The notes: a model not told the origin generated them from the sequence alone. DNA of 64,000 nt from UBA7985 sp002690455 (GCA_965662775.1 CBFIIW010000001.1:124001-188000); one strand, 5' to 3'. Counted from the first letter of the stretch, positions 8,838 to 18,274 are shown. Numbers and translations: made by a program.

Positions 8838-10142
8838 TCAAACCTCACCACGGTAGGTGGCGATTTCAACGGCGGAGACCGCTTCAGCAAAGGTATCTAT
8901 TTCCTGCTTCTTCGCGGCAACGAACGCTTGTCGGAAGGTGTCCCCGAATGTCCGCTCGATAAAGCCACTGCGTTCAAAACGAAACAGACTGTCATTCCAC
9001 GATGCTGGAAGGCGAGGCAGATCCTGATCGTAACTGCTGCCGGTGAAGGCTGCGGGGGGTTCTGCTCCGGCCTTAATGCCCTCCAACGCTGCTGCGAGCA
9101 CCGCTGCGAGCACCAAATAGGGGTTTGCATCAGCACCCGCTACCCGGTGTTCAAAGCGTCGTGCCCGACCCGGTGAGGCCGGGATCCGAACCGCAGCCGT
9201 GCGATTGTCATTCCCCCAAGCGGCCATGGTTGGCGCGTGAGTGCCGTCGCGCAGCCGTCGGAAGCTGTTCAAATGCGGCGCAAACAGCAGCGTGCTGTCG
9301 GCCATATGGTCCAACATACCCGACACAGCAGAACGCAATTTCGACCCGCCCCATGCACTGCCGTCGTCAAAAATATTGTCGCCTGACTGATCCAGCATCG
9401 AAGCATGAAGGTGAAAGCCGCTGCCTGCATCTTCACCGTAGGGCTTAGCCATGAAGGTGGCGCCCATGCCATGCTTGCGCGCCACCCCGCGCACGATGAA
9501 TTTGAACAAAGCAGCATCGTCGGCCGCCTTTACCGCATCTGCGCAGTGCAGCAGGTTTACCTCAAACTGTCCTTTGCCGCACTCGGATATCGCGGCATCA
9601 GCCGGAACATCCCACGCATCACAAGCCTGATAAAGATCATCCGTGAAACCCTTCAACGCTTCGAGAAGTTCAATCGAATACAGGTGGGCATTGAACATGC
9701 GCTGACTGGTGCCAGGAATAACCGGCGGCATCATCTCAGACTGCTGCGGATCGAATAAATAGAATTCCAACTCGGTGGCACAGACTGGCGTCAGACCAGC
9801 CTGAGCGCAGGCAGCGGTCACTGCTTGCAGTTGTGCACGGCAGTCGACAGGGCTGACCGGGCCTTCGTGGGTAAACATCTGACACGGGAGAAAGGCCACC
9901 TCATCCTCTGTCCACGTCAGTGGCAGCGGGCCACGCCCGATCGGTATGACCGTTCCATCCCGATCACCCGTTTCCATAACAAGCCCGCTGCCGACTGCGT
10001 CGCGTCCGAAAATATCGACGTGGAGCGTAGAGGCCGGAAGTTTGAGGCTCCCGCCAAGCACCTTCTCGGACTGATCTGCGGGCAGACGTTTTCCGCGGAA
10101 AACGCCATTTATGTCTACAACAACAGGGTAAAGAGCTGTCAC
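8838..10142 (-). CDS. Glutamine synthetase-family ligase (gamma-glutamyl-amine ligase type)
   Basis: A protein of 434 residues from GTG 10142, with TTGGAG upstream; a TTG 12 bp further out is less well placed. The GS catalytic domain is clear: ATELEFYLFD (metal Glu pair), SECGKGQFEVNL, ARKHGMGATFMAKPYGEDAGSGFHLHAS, NDNRTAAVRIP, RFEHRVAGADANPYL. The sequence resembles PuuA-like gamma-glutamylpolyamine or gamma-glutamylamine synthetases more than GlnA: it lacks the adenylylation Tyr loop typical of GlnA. It likely joins glutamate to an amine using ATP, the first step of a gamma-glutamylated amine route. It is upstream of and co-directional with ureD, so it may supply or use nitrogen in the same response. 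Confidence 0.85.
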   Translation of the reverse strand: MTALYPVVVDINGVFRGKRLPADQSEKVLGGSLKLPASTLHVDIFGRDAVGSGLVMETGDRDGTVIPIGRGPLPLTWTEDEVAFLPCQMFTHEGPVSPVDCRAQLQAVTAACAQAGLTPVCATELEFYLFDPQQSEMMPPVIPGTSQRMFNAHLYSIELLEALKGFTDDLYQACDAWDVPADAAISECGKGQFEVNLLHCADAVKAADDAALFKFIVRGVARKHGMGATFMAKPYGEDAGSGFHLHASMLDQSGDNIFDDGSAWGGSKLRSAVSGMLDHMADSTLLFAPHLNSFRRLRDGTHAPTMAAWGNDNRTAAVRIPASPGRARRFEHRVAGADANPYLVLAAVLAAALEGIKAGAEPPAAFTGSSYDQDLPRLPASWNDSLFRFERSGFIERTFGDTFRQAFVAAKKQEIDTFAEAVSAVEIATYRGEV

Positions 10143-10438
10143 GCATCGCTCCAAAAATTAACCAGCGCTCCACACGCCGAAGTGAACCGAAGCGACGTTA
10201 GACCAATCTCCGTCTCGTGCAAGCGCAGTGGCGTTCTTTCCACAGTCTCTGGCACCTGCGATCGGCCGAGCATCCTGGGATTTGACACAGGAATTCGAAC
10301 GACCGCCCAAAAACCTTGGATTGATTACGCACCGTTTATTTACGCTTTAATGGAGTTTCTGGTTGGAAACCACACTTTAAACGTTAATATGCAACTGGTA
10401 CTTCGTTTTGAAATAGTTTTGTAAAAGGAAAATTCGCT

Positions 10439-10872
10439 GTGAGAAACTTGATTCTTGGACTTGCACTGACCCTGGCAGCAACGGTTAAATCGGCCCAAGC
10501 TGAGACGGTTAATGAGAAAACTGCTCGTTGCTATGGGTATCTGGACCAAGCCAACCAGTCTCTAACCACCGAAATGCACGTGTACGACAACACATTGACG
10601 CCTTACCTGGAAACCTGGCGCTGGAGCACGGACGGCCGAACGGCCGCTTACTTAGCGCCCAGGAAAAACGGACTCTTCGCAAGCTAAAGTGGCGCATCAA
10701 TAAGCTGCAGCGGAGCGTTTCAAAGCTGTCCTACAAAAAGGTAAAGCGCTCATGCAAAGGCGCGCTGGTCCGCGGTGGCTATAATGAACTAATCGACGTG
10801 CTTCACAAAATCGCGCGGAGCACGGCCAGAGAGGCCCAGACCTATGTCGATCAGTGGCTGAAGTCATCGTAA
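10439..10872 (+). pseudogene. Small secreted protein, apparently frameshifted
   Basis: Two overlapping frames together look like one gene. From GTG 10439 (AAAAGGAAA upstream) the first frame encodes a clear signal peptide ending AQA|ET, then CYGYLDQANQSLTTEM and so on, and stops at 10687 after 82 residues. A second frame, open from 10528 to 10872, continues with a basic helical C-terminus (KLKWRINKLQRSVSKLSYKKVKRSCKG) containing a second Cys. It has no ribosome-binding site of its own. A shift between about 10620 and 10660 would join them into a protein of about 145 residues with two Cys. It may be a real mutation or a sequencing error. I recognise no family. Confidence 0.45.
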
Positions 10873-11150
10873 GCGCCGGTTCTTTTTGAGGAGGTGTTGC
10901 TCGTTTGAGCAGTGACATTGTTGAAGGGTCATGTTTCAGTTTGAAGATGGCCTTTCACCTTAATGGATCACCTTCGTAAAAATCACTTCACGATCCGCTT
11001 TTTCACCGAACTGCTCTCTCTCTCGTTTCAGGGAGAATCGCCATACAGCGATAGGCAAGACGCCCGACCTTCTTTCGATTTTCACAAGACGCACGCCACG
11101 CTAAATGGCATAATTTAGACGTCGACTTAAAAATTATTTCGGAGGAACCG

Positions 11151-11741
11151 GTGCTTAAAAGGACTGTCAAAGCCTTTGGCATTCTAATGCTCGGCATGGC
11201 ATTAGGATCGCACGTCAGCGCTGATGACCATCACTGGGATGGATTGACGTTTGATCAACTGGATGCTGTTGCAGAGACGGCTCTCCATCGCGCGCAGGCC
11301 CTGTCATTGGACAATAACCTTGAATACTGCGGTTACATTGCCTTCAATGGCAATGACAAGCTGCAGTACACCGCGCCTATCCCCGGCGATATCGAAAGCT
11401 GCACGCCCCCAGAAGTCCCAGGGAACTGGGAGCTCATCGCCAGTTACCACACGCACGGTGCACTGGACCCCAATGACCCAGAGCAGAATTTTGAGCTTCC
11501 CAGCGGCGGCGATCTGGAGGGCGATAGCGAAGAAGGTGTCGACGGCTATCTGGCGACCCCCGGCGGGCGTTTCTGGTTCATCGACACGGTCGAAGAAGTC
11601 GTCTTCATGATCAATGATATTGGTTTTTTTGAGCGTGATCCGTCTTTCACCCCCGATACGGAATGCCTGCCCTATGAGAGCTACAGCTTCGAAGAAATCT
11701 TTTTGATGGAAGACGAAGGCCTGGCCGCCTGCGAACTTTAG
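11151..11741 (+). CDS. Secreted DUF4329-like (JAB/MPN-fold) protein
   Basis: A protein of 196 residues from GTG 11151 with GGAGG upstream. Residues 1-24 are a signal peptide (cleavage near VSA|DD). The core EYCGYIAF, then SYHTHG, then LPSGGDLEG fits a JAMM-like layout (E, HxH, S, D) as in DUF4329 proteins, which resemble JAB/MPN metalloproteases and occur in some polymorphic toxin systems. The body is very acidic (GDSEEGVDGYLA, FSFEEIFLMEDEG), consistent with export into seawater-like salt. Six mature Cys may form disulfides. It follows the frameshifted secreted gene by 278 bp. The enzymatic role is inference only. Confidence 0.75.
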   Translation: MLKRTVKAFGILMLGMALGSHVSADDHHWDGLTFDQLDAVAETALHRAQALSLDNNLEYCGYIAFNGNDKLQYTAPIPGDIESCTPPEVPGNWELIASYHTHGALDPNDPEQNFELPSGGDLEGDSEEGVDGYLATPGGRFWFIDTVEEVVFMINDIGFFERDPSFTPDTECLPYESYSFEEIFLMEDEGLAACEL

Positions 11742-11832
11742 ACATTGGACAACAGTGCATGCCGCTCCAACCCGGCCTCCTGGTTCGACGCGCAAGCGTA
11801 GGCCAGCGCCTCATAGCCTCACCAAGAAAAAA

Positions 11833-11863
11833 GGGGGCAGCACCATCAAACGGTGCTGCCCCC
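11833..11863 (-). terminator. Rho-independent terminator of the pyrimidine operon
   Basis: A perfect 12-bp stem (GGGGGCAGCACC with GGTGCTGCCCCC) around a 7-nt loop. On the minus strand it is followed by six T's (read as AAAAAA at 11827-11832). It lies 85 bp beyond the last gene of the leftward operon. The plus strand has only a weak T-rich tail, so leftward termination is the main reading. Confidence 0.92.
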
Positions 11864-11947
11864 AATCTTTAGCCGTCGCGCGACCGTCTCACCGCAGGGT
11901 TGGACCCTGCCTTGAGCTGGAGCGGACCGAACAGATCCGTCCGCGGC

Positions 11948-12934
11948 TTACTTCAGCGCCGCGTCGGTAATGGCGTGAGTCCAGGCACCTTCTGGTGCCG
12001 AGGAAATCACGGTGTCACCGCCGGCAAGCAAGGTTGCCACCGTCCGCTCGTAGTCAGCCGGATCAAGCGCACCGTTAGACCCAGCGGTCAACTTGGCGAT
12101 TTCACCCATCATACGGAACTGGTCTTCATAGGTGGCCGTACCGGTGTCGTCATTGTCCAGAATGATCTCGACAGCTTCTTCAACGTTGGATTCTGCGTAC
12201 TTCCAACCTTCCATGGATGCCGCAACAAACCGGGTCAGGCGATCGACGAATGCAGCGTCACTCAGGTTATCTTCGAGCACGTACAGACCGTCTTCGAGCG
12301 TTGCCACGCCTTGATCTTCATACTTGAAAACGATCAGGTCATCAGCGCTCAAACCGCCATCGACTACCTGCCAGTATTCGTTGTAGGTCATGGTGGACAC
12401 ACAGTCTGCCTGGCCATTGAAGATTGGGTCAACGTTGAAGCCCTGCTGCAGCACGGTAACCCCGTCATCACCCCCATCGGTACTCAGACCCAGCTGGGAC
12501 ATCCAGCTCATGAACGGGAACTCGTTGCCGAAGAACCATACGCCAAGCGTCTTCCCCGCTAGATCGTCGGTTGAGGCAATACCCGCGTCACGGCGACAGG
12601 TCAGCATCATCCCAGAGGACTTGAAAGGCTGCGCTACGTTGACAACCGGCAGCCCGTTTTCCCGCGCAGAAAGCGCGGAAGGCATCCAGTTCACCATAAT
12701 ATCAGCACCGCCACCGGCAAGAATCTGTGGGGGCGCGATGTCCGGGCCACCCGGCTTGATGGTCACGTCCAGACCAACTGCATCGTAAAATCCCTTGTCT
12801 TTGGCGACGTAGTAACCGGCGAACTGAGCCTGCGTTACCCACTGGAGCTGAATCGCAAACTTGTCCTGCGCCTGAGCCACAGCGGCTGTCAGCGACGCTG
12901 CAGCCGCAACGGCTGCTATCAGTACTTTTTTCAT
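11948..12934 (-). CDS. ABC transporter substrate-binding protein, NMT1/THI5 family
   Basis: A protein of 328 residues with a signal peptide (MKKVLIAAVAAAASLTAAVA, cleavage AQA|QD). The mature start KFAIQLQWVTQAQFAGYYVAKDKGFYDAVGLDVTIKPGGPDI is the classic NMT1/THI5 fold; the family binds pyrimidine-like ligands such as HMP as well as sulfonates and riboflavin. As the last gene of an operon for dihydropyrimidine degradation it most likely captures uracil, thymine or a related pyrimidine in the periplasm. It lies 24 bp after the second permease gene. The ligand is inferred from context. Confidence 0.9.
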   Translation of the reverse strand: MKKVLIAAVAAAASLTAAVAQAQDKFAIQLQWVTQAQFAGYYVAKDKGFYDAVGLDVTIKPGGPDIAPPQILAGGGADIMVNWMPSALSARENGLPVVNVAQPFKSSGMMLTCRRDAGIASTDDLAGKTLGVWFFGNEFPFMSWMSQLGLSTDGGDDGVTVLQQGFNVDPIFNGQADCVSTMTYNEYWQVVDGGLSADDLIVFKYEDQGVATLEDGLYVLEDNLSDAAFVDRLTRFVAASMEGWKYAESNVEEAVEIILDNDDTGTATYEDQFRMMGEIAKLTAGSNGALDPADYERTVATLLAGGDTVISSAPEGAWTHAITDAALK

Positions 12935-12958
12935 CTACTCTCTCCTATTTGAATCTGA

Positions 12959-13798
12959 CTACCGCCTCTGTGACGGGTGCCAGAAAGTCAGACTGCGCTC
13001 AACGATAAGCAGCAGCCCAAAGAACCCAGTGCCCGCAAGAGCCGCCACAATGATCTCTGCCCATACGAGATCTAAAGACAGGGAACCGACACTGGTTTTG
13101 ATCCGGAAGCCCATCCCAAAGGAGGGCGATCCGAAAAATTCTGCAACGATGGCCCCAATCAGCGCAAGGGGTGTGCAGATTTTGAGGCCATTGAGGATAA
13201 ACGGCATAGCCGCAGGCAGGCGCAGTAGAGCCAACTGCTGCAAGGGTGAGGCGGCGTAGGTTTTGAACAAATCGCGCTCGATGGCGCTGGTCGCGGCCAA
13301 TCCCTGCACGCTATTCACCAACATGGGGAAGAAGCACATCGATACGACAATGGCAGCCTTAGACTCCCAGCCAAAGCCGAACCACATGACCATGATCGGC
13401 GCTAGACCCACCACGGGCAGCGCAGCGACGAAATTCCCCAGTGGCAGCAACCCGCGCCGAAGGAAGTCCGACCAACTGGCAAGAAACGCGACGAAAAGCG
13501 CCGCTGTACAGCCCATGATGAAGCCGCTGAGTGCACCCTTGAGGATGGTCTGCGCGAAATCCTGCCACAGCAAAGGCAGGCTGGTGAACAATCGCGCAAC
13601 CATTTCGGTGGGCTTGGGTAGAATGACAAAGGAGACGTTGAACCCAATCACCAGCAATTCAACCAACAATATCAGTGTCAGACCGAAGAGAATTGGCACA
13701 ACGACCCGCGCCAGCCGGTCGGGCAGCCAGCGCGCGAGCATGAGGTTCAGCACCCAAAGACCGATCCAGACAACGATGGCAGTGATGGCAAGGATCAT
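12959..13798 (-). CDS. ABC transporter permease (pyrimidine-type importer)
   Basis: A 279-residue BPD_transp_1 permease with about six hydrophobic segments. The EAA-like loop that contacts the ATPase is near the middle, with the conserved turn AASPLQQLALLRLPAAMPFILNGLKI. It belongs to the SsuC/TauC/ThiX group that partners NMT1/THI5 binding proteins. Its ATG overlaps the stop of the preceding permease gene by 4 bp, so the two probably form a heterodimer. Confidence 0.92.
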   Translation of the reverse strand: MILAITAIVVWIGLWVLNLMLARWLPDRLARVVVPILFGLTLILLVELLVIGFNVSFVILPKPTEMVARLFTSLPLLWQDFAQTILKGALSGFIMGCTAALFVAFLASWSDFLRRGLLPLGNFVAALPVVGLAPIMVMWFGFGWESKAAIVVSMCFFPMLVNSVQGLAATSAIERDLFKTYAASPLQQLALLRLPAAMPFILNGLKICTPLALIGAIVAEFFGSPSFGMGFRIKTSVGSLSLDLVWAEIIVAALAGTGFFGLLLIVERSLTFWHPSQRR

Positions 13799-14706
13799 TC
13801 CGATGCCTCCGCCGCGTTCCGGAAGCCCAATCGTCGGTTGAGCGCACGCTCAAGCAGGCTGAAGGAAACCACCAACAGACCGGCAAGGATGGCGGCAGCA
13901 ACCAGGTTTGCCCACATTGGTATCGTCTCAGACCGGTAAGAAAACACCAGTAGGCGCGCACCCAGGCCCGCCCGCGCGCCCGACGGCAACTCCGCCACAA
14001 CAGCACCGACCAGCGCGGCAGCCAGTCCGATTTTCATCGCGGGGAACAGGAAAGGCAACGCCGAAGGCAGCCGCAGCAACCAGAAGGTTTGAAACGCCGT
14101 CGCCGACCAGGTCTTCATCTGATCTTCGAGAATAGGGTCGCTAGACCGCAGCCCCTTGGTCATCCCGATCACAATGGGAAAGTAACTCAGATACATAGAG
14201 ATCACGCCTTTAGGCATCAGCCCAGTAAGGCCCAACGGCGCCATCAAGACGATAATCATCGGCGCAAGGGCGATGATGGGAATCGTCTGTGAGGTAATCA
14301 CCCATGGCATGACCGACAGGTCCATGACCCGGGAATATACGATTGCCAGTGAAAGACTGACCCCCAGCACCAGTCCCAGCGCAAAACCCAGTAACGTCGA
14401 GGAAAGCGTCACCCAAGTGTGGTAGATCAATGAGCGTTTGTAACCTCGGCGCTTTTCCGCCCAGATCCAGGAGAAGGTCGCCTGCTTCTTCACCTCCACC
14501 CCGATCTGGTGCGGCAAGGGCAACTGCGGCTTCTTTTGCGACCAAGTATCAACGACCAGTTCGTTGAACGATATTTCAGCGTCATCCGCCGCCATCATAT
14601 AGGTACGGTTCGCATTCATAGGGATCGCCGCCGCATACCAAACCACAACCAGAAACACCAGAATAGTGGCTACGGGTACAATGGTCTGAGACAGCCAACG
14701 GATCAT
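13795..14706 (-). CDS. ABC transporter permease (pyrimidine-type importer)
   Basis: A 303-residue permease of the same family as its neighbour. One hydrophobic segment at the N-terminus is followed by a soluble stretch of about 75 residues (MAADDAEISFNELVVDTWSQ onwards) before the TM core, so it has an extra periplasmic or linker region. The ATPase-contact loop is WSATAFQTFWLLRLPSALPFLFPAMKIGL. Four-base overlaps with both adjacent genes indicate tight translational coupling. Confidence 0.92.
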   Translation of the reverse strand: MIRWLSQTIVPVATILVFLVVVWYAAAIPMNANRTYMMAADDAEISFNELVVDTWSQKKPQLPLPHQIGVEVKKQATFSWIWAEKRRGYKRSLIYHTWVTLSSTLLGFALGLVLGVSLSLAIVYSRVMDLSVMPWVITSQTIPIIALAPMIIVLMAPLGLTGLMPKGVISMYLSYFPIVIGMTKGLRSSDPILEDQMKTWSATAFQTFWLLRLPSALPFLFPAMKIGLAAALVGAVVAELPSGARAGLGARLLVFSYRSETIPMWANLVAAAILAGLLVVSFSLLERALNRRLGFRNAAEASE

Positions 14707-15464
14707 TCGTCCATGCCCTCACGCAAGGCTGAGCGCACTTCCGCTGCGACATTAAGAAAGGCTGTCGTCTCACGCACATTCAGTGGACGATCGGGAGGCA
14801 GCGGGTTTTCAATAATCCGGGAGATCCGCCCGGGCCGTGGCGACATGACGGCGATTTTGGTCGACAAAAACACCGCCTCCGGGATCGAGTGCGTGACAAA
14901 CAGCACGGTCTTTTCTGTCGCGCGCCAGAGCTCCAGCAATTGCTCGTTGAGCCGGTCCCGAACGATCTCATCCAGCGCGCCAAAGGGCTCGTCCATCAGC
15001 AATAGTTCGGCATCAAAGGCAAGAGCCCGAGCAATGGAGGCCCGTTGCTGCATGCCGCCGGAAAGTTGCCAGGGAAACTTGCTGCCAAACCCATCGAGCT
15101 CAACCATCGACAAAACAGCCTGAATGCGTTCGGCCGCCTCGGCCCGCTTCTGGCCCATGAGCGCAAGAGGCAGGAAGATATTTCCTTCGACCGTGCGCCA
15201 AGGCAGCAGTCCAGGCTGCTGAAAGACGTACCCATAGGCACGGGCTTTCCGGGCCTCCTCAGGCGTATGTCCGGTGACCAGGACTGAACCACCGGTAGGC
15301 TGCTCTAGGTCGGCGATCACGCGCAGCAGTGTCGTCTTTCCGCAGCCCGAAGGACCAATAAATGAAACAAACTCGCCAGCTTGAATCGATAGGTCAACGT
15401 CGTTCAGAGCCTGTATGTCACCTGGATAGGTCAGTGATAACCCTTGCGCAGAAACAATGCTCAC
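14703..15464 (-). CDS. ABC transporter ATP-binding protein (pyrimidine-type importer)
   Basis: A 253-residue ATPase with Walker A GPSGCGKTT at 37-45, Q-loop FQQPGLLPWRTV, signature LSGGMQ at 134-139, Walker B LLLMDEP at 154-160 and the H-loop in FVTHSIPEA. It resembles SsuB/TauB/ThiZ. It is 3 bp from the hydA stop and overlaps the first permease, so the importer is co-transcribed with the catabolic enzymes it feeds. Confidence 0.95.
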   Translation of the reverse strand: MSIVSAQGLSLTYPGDIQALNDVDLSIQAGEFVSFIGPSGCGKTTLLRVIADLEQPTGGSVLVTGHTPEEARKARAYGYVFQQPGLLPWRTVEGNIFLPLALMGQKRAEAAERIQAVLSMVELDGFGSKFPWQLSGGMQQRASIARALAFDAELLLMDEPFGALDEIVRDRLNEQLLELWRATEKTVLFVTHSIPEAVFLSTKIAVMSPRPGRISRIIENPLPPDRPLNVRETTAFLNVAAEVRSALREGMDE

Positions 15465-15467
15465 TGC

Positions 15468-16931
15468 TTAGACACCCGATGGAATATTCATGGGATCCCG
15501 CTTGATCTTGCGCGGCGTATTGAGTTCTTTCCACTTGGTCAGTGCGGTGTTGACTGCAGCTTGTGACTTGCGCGGCACAAAGCGCCCCCGACCGGGCTGG
15601 GGCTGGCTGTTTTTCCCATGGGCCCAGACCACATCGCCACGGCTGAGGGTATAGCGTGCCTGCGCAGATACCTCGAAGCCCTCAAACACATTGTAGTCGA
15701 TGATCGACTTTTGAGTGGTGGCGGAGACAGTCTTGGAAATCGTCGGATCCCAGACCACGATATCAGCATCGGCACCTTCGACGATTGCACCCTTTTGCGG
15801 ATAAATATTAAGGATTTTGGCGATATTGGTCGACGTTACCGCGACAAATTCGTTCGGGGTCAGCCGACCCGTATCGACGCCCTTGGTCCAGAGCACGGAA
15901 AGGCGCTCCTCAAGGCCACCAGTGCCATTGGGAATGAAAGGAAAACCTTTAAGACCCATGCGCTTTTGCTCAGTGCTGAACGCAGCGTGGTCGGTGGCGA
16001 CGACCTGCAGCGAACCAGCAGCCAGCCCGGCCCAGAGGCCGTCCTGATGATCCTTGGAACGGAACGGTGGGGACATCACCCGTCGGGCTGCATAGTCCCA
16101 GTCTTTATTGAAATATTCTGTCTCATCGAGCGTCAGGTGCTGAATCAGAGGCTCTCCGTAAACTCGCATGCCCTTTTGACGAGCGCGGCGGATTGCTTCG
16201 TGCGCCTGCTCACAGGAAACATGAACGATGTAAAGTGGGACCCCAGCAGCATCCGCAATCATGATGGCTCGGTTGGCCGCCTCCCCCTCGACTTCCGGCG
16301 GACGAGAGTAAGCATGGCCCTCGGGTCCGGTGAGACCCTGGTTCATATACTTCTCTTGCAACTCTGCAACGATGTCTCCGTTCTCTGCATGGACCAGAGG
16401 CAAAGCACCGAGCTCTGCGCATCGCTTGAAGGAGGCGAACATCTCGTCGTCCTCGATCATCAAGGCGCCTTTGTAAGCCATAAAGTGTTTGAAGGTGTTC
16501 ACACCACGCTTAACCACGTCGGCCATCTCGTTGAAAATCTGCTCCGACCAACCCGTGATCGCCATGTGATACGAAATGTCGATGCAGATCTGATCTCGGG
16601 ACTTGGCGTCCCAGTTGTCCAGCGCATTGATTAACGATCCGTCTTCGCCTGGCAGGCAGAAATCGACCAGCATAGTGGTTCCGCCTGCCGCAGCAGCGAA
16701 GGTGCCGCTCTCGAAGGTCTCAGCCGCTGTTGTGCCCATGAAGGGCATCTCTAGATGCGTGTGAGGGTCGATGCCCCCAGGGATCACGTAAGCCCCGCCG
16801 GCGTCGATCTCTTCATCGCCCTTGAGGTTCAGGCCAATCTGCTTGATCTTCTCGCCTTCGATCAAAACATCGGCTTCATAGGTGCGGTCAGCGGTAACGA
16901 CGGTTCCGCCTTTGATTACTTTGGTGCCCAT
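15468..16931 (-). CDS. hydA: Dihydropyrimidinase
   Basis: A protein of 487 residues of the cyclic amidohydrolase family. It opens dihydrouracil or dihydrothymine to N-carbamoyl-beta-amino acids, the second step of reductive pyrimidine catabolism. Metal ligands are visible: H57 and H59 (GGIDPHTHLEMPF), K154 in MAYKGALM, likely carbamylated, HAENGD, IVHVSCEQAHE, and ATDHAAFS with the catalytic Asp. The gene is flanked by the ureidopropionase gene (57 bp) and the ABC ATPase (3 bp). Its neighbours PreTA favour dihydropyrimidinase over a hydantoinase of other specificity. Confidence 0.97.
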   Translation of the reverse strand: MGTKVIKGGTVVTADRTYEADVLIEGEKIKQIGLNLKGDEEIDAGGAYVIPGGIDPHTHLEMPFMGTTAAETFESGTFAAAAGGTTMLVDFCLPGEDGSLINALDNWDAKSRDQICIDISYHMAITGWSEQIFNEMADVVKRGVNTFKHFMAYKGALMIEDDEMFASFKRCAELGALPLVHAENGDIVAELQEKYMNQGLTGPEGHAYSRPPEVEGEAANRAIMIADAAGVPLYIVHVSCEQAHEAIRRARQKGMRVYGEPLIQHLTLDETEYFNKDWDYAARRVMSPPFRSKDHQDGLWAGLAAGSLQVVATDHAAFSTEQKRMGLKGFPFIPNGTGGLEERLSVLWTKGVDTGRLTPNEFVAVTSTNIAKILNIYPQKGAIVEGADADIVVWDPTISKTVSATTQKSIIDYNVFEGFEVSAQARYTLSRGDVVWAHGKNSQPQPGRGRFVPRKSQAAVNTALTKWKELNTPRKIKRDPMNIPSGV

Positions 16932-16988
16932 GATCTGTGCCTCTCCTGCAAAACTTAAGTGAGGACAGCAAGCCGCCGCGTTGCGGCG

Positions 16989-18239
16989 CTAGCTGACGAT
17001 TTCTGCGGTTTCGACAACCGCGTGGAATAAAACGTTGGTGCCTGCTTCAGCCCACTCACGGGAAATGTCTTCTGCCTCGTTGTGGCTCAGACCATCGACG
17101 CAAGGACACATAACCATCGCGGTTGGGGCAACACGGTTGATCCAGCACGCATCGTGCCCGGCACCGCTGACGATATTCATGTGGCTATAGCCCAACCGTT
17201 CGGCGGCGCGGCGCACCGCATCAACGCACCCTTCATCAAAGGTCACGGGATCAAAATGCCCGACGGTCTCAACTTCCCATTCAAGGCCCAGTTCCTCAGC
17301 GATATCTGCTGTTCCGGTGCGCAGTCGCTCTTCCATGTCGCCTTGAATTTCGAAATTAGGGGAGCGGAAGTCGATGGTGAAGACCACACGTCCTGGAATG
17401 ATGTTACGGGAATTTGGGTAGACGTCGCACTGCCCCACCGCGCCCAGCGCATTGGGCTGGTGGCTCATGGCGATTTCATGGGCAAGCTGGGTCACTTTTG
17501 CCATGCCCAGACCAGCATTTCGGCGCATGGCCATGGGGGTAGACCCGGTGTGCTGTTCCTTTCCGCTCAGCGTGACTTGCAACCAGTTCAGACCCTGGCC
17601 GTGGGTAACGACGCCAATGTCCTTACCCTCTGCTTCTAGGATCGGGCCCTGCTCAATATGCAGTTCGAAAAATGCGTGCATCGGGCGCGCGCCGACTTCC
17701 TCATCCCCGACCCAACCAATACGCTTAAGCTCATCGCCGAACTTCAGCCCAGCTGCATCTTCGCGGTCGTAGGCCCAGTCCTGTGTATGCAAGCCAGCAA
17801 ATACACCCGAAGACAGCATCGGCGGCGCAAACCGCGTGCCTTCTTCGTTGGTCCAATTGGTGACAACAATTGGGTGCTTGGTTCGGATACCTAAATCATT
17901 GAGCGTTCTCACAATTTCCAGCCCAGAGAGCACGCCAAGAACGCCGTCGTACTTGCCGCCGGTGGGTTGCGTATCAAGGTGCGATCCTACGTAAACAGGC
18001 AGAGCGTCCGGATCGGCGCCCGGGCGGGTAGCGAACATATTGCCCATGGTGTCGACGCCCATGGTACAGCCCGCATCCTCACACCACCGCTGGAACAGGT
18101 GACGCCCTTCACTGTCTTCGTCTGTCAGTGTCTGGCGATTATTACCCCCAGCGATCCCGGGGCCAATTTTCGCCATCTCCATCAGACTGTCCCAGAGGCG
18201 GGATGCATTGGTCTTGAGGTTGTCGCCAGGTGCACTCAT
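16989..18239 (-). CDS. M20-family amidohydrolase, likely beta-ureidopropionase
   Basis: A protein of 416 residues of the HyuC/AllC/PydC group in the M20 peptidase family. Two-metal ligands are in YVGSHLDTQPTGGKYDGVLG (H87, D98), NEEGTRF (E132, E133) and the C-terminal DGLSHNEAEDIS. It hydrolyses the N-carbamoyl group of an amino acid, here most likely N-carbamoyl-beta-alanine and its methyl analogue, giving beta-alanine, CO2 and ammonia. Allantoate amidohydrolase is the main alternative, but preTA and hydA on either side make step three of the reductive pyrimidine route the better call. Confidence 0.92.
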   Translation of the reverse strand: MSAPGDNLKTNASRLWDSLMEMAKIGPGIAGGNNRQTLTDEDSEGRHLFQRWCEDAGCTMGVDTMGNMFATRPGADPDALPVYVGSHLDTQPTGGKYDGVLGVLSGLEIVRTLNDLGIRTKHPIVVTNWTNEEGTRFAPPMLSSGVFAGLHTQDWAYDREDAAGLKFGDELKRIGWVGDEEVGARPMHAFFELHIEQGPILEAEGKDIGVVTHGQGLNWLQVTLSGKEQHTGSTPMAMRRNAGLGMAKVTQLAHEIAMSHQPNALGAVGQCDVYPNSRNIIPGRVVFTIDFRSPNFEIQGDMEERLRTGTADIAEELGLEWEVETVGHFDPVTFDEGCVDAVRRAAERLGYSHMNIVSGAGHDACWINRVAPTAMVMCPCVDGLSHNEAEDISREWAEAGTNVLFHAVVETAEIVS

Positions 18240-18274
18240 CGGACACTATACTTTCATCGGGCTGCGGCCGCAGG

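Noticed and set aside
15618..16634. Plus-strand frame of 338 codons opposite dihydropyrimidinase
   Set aside because: hydA metal ligands and length are clear; the antisense frame shows no motif.
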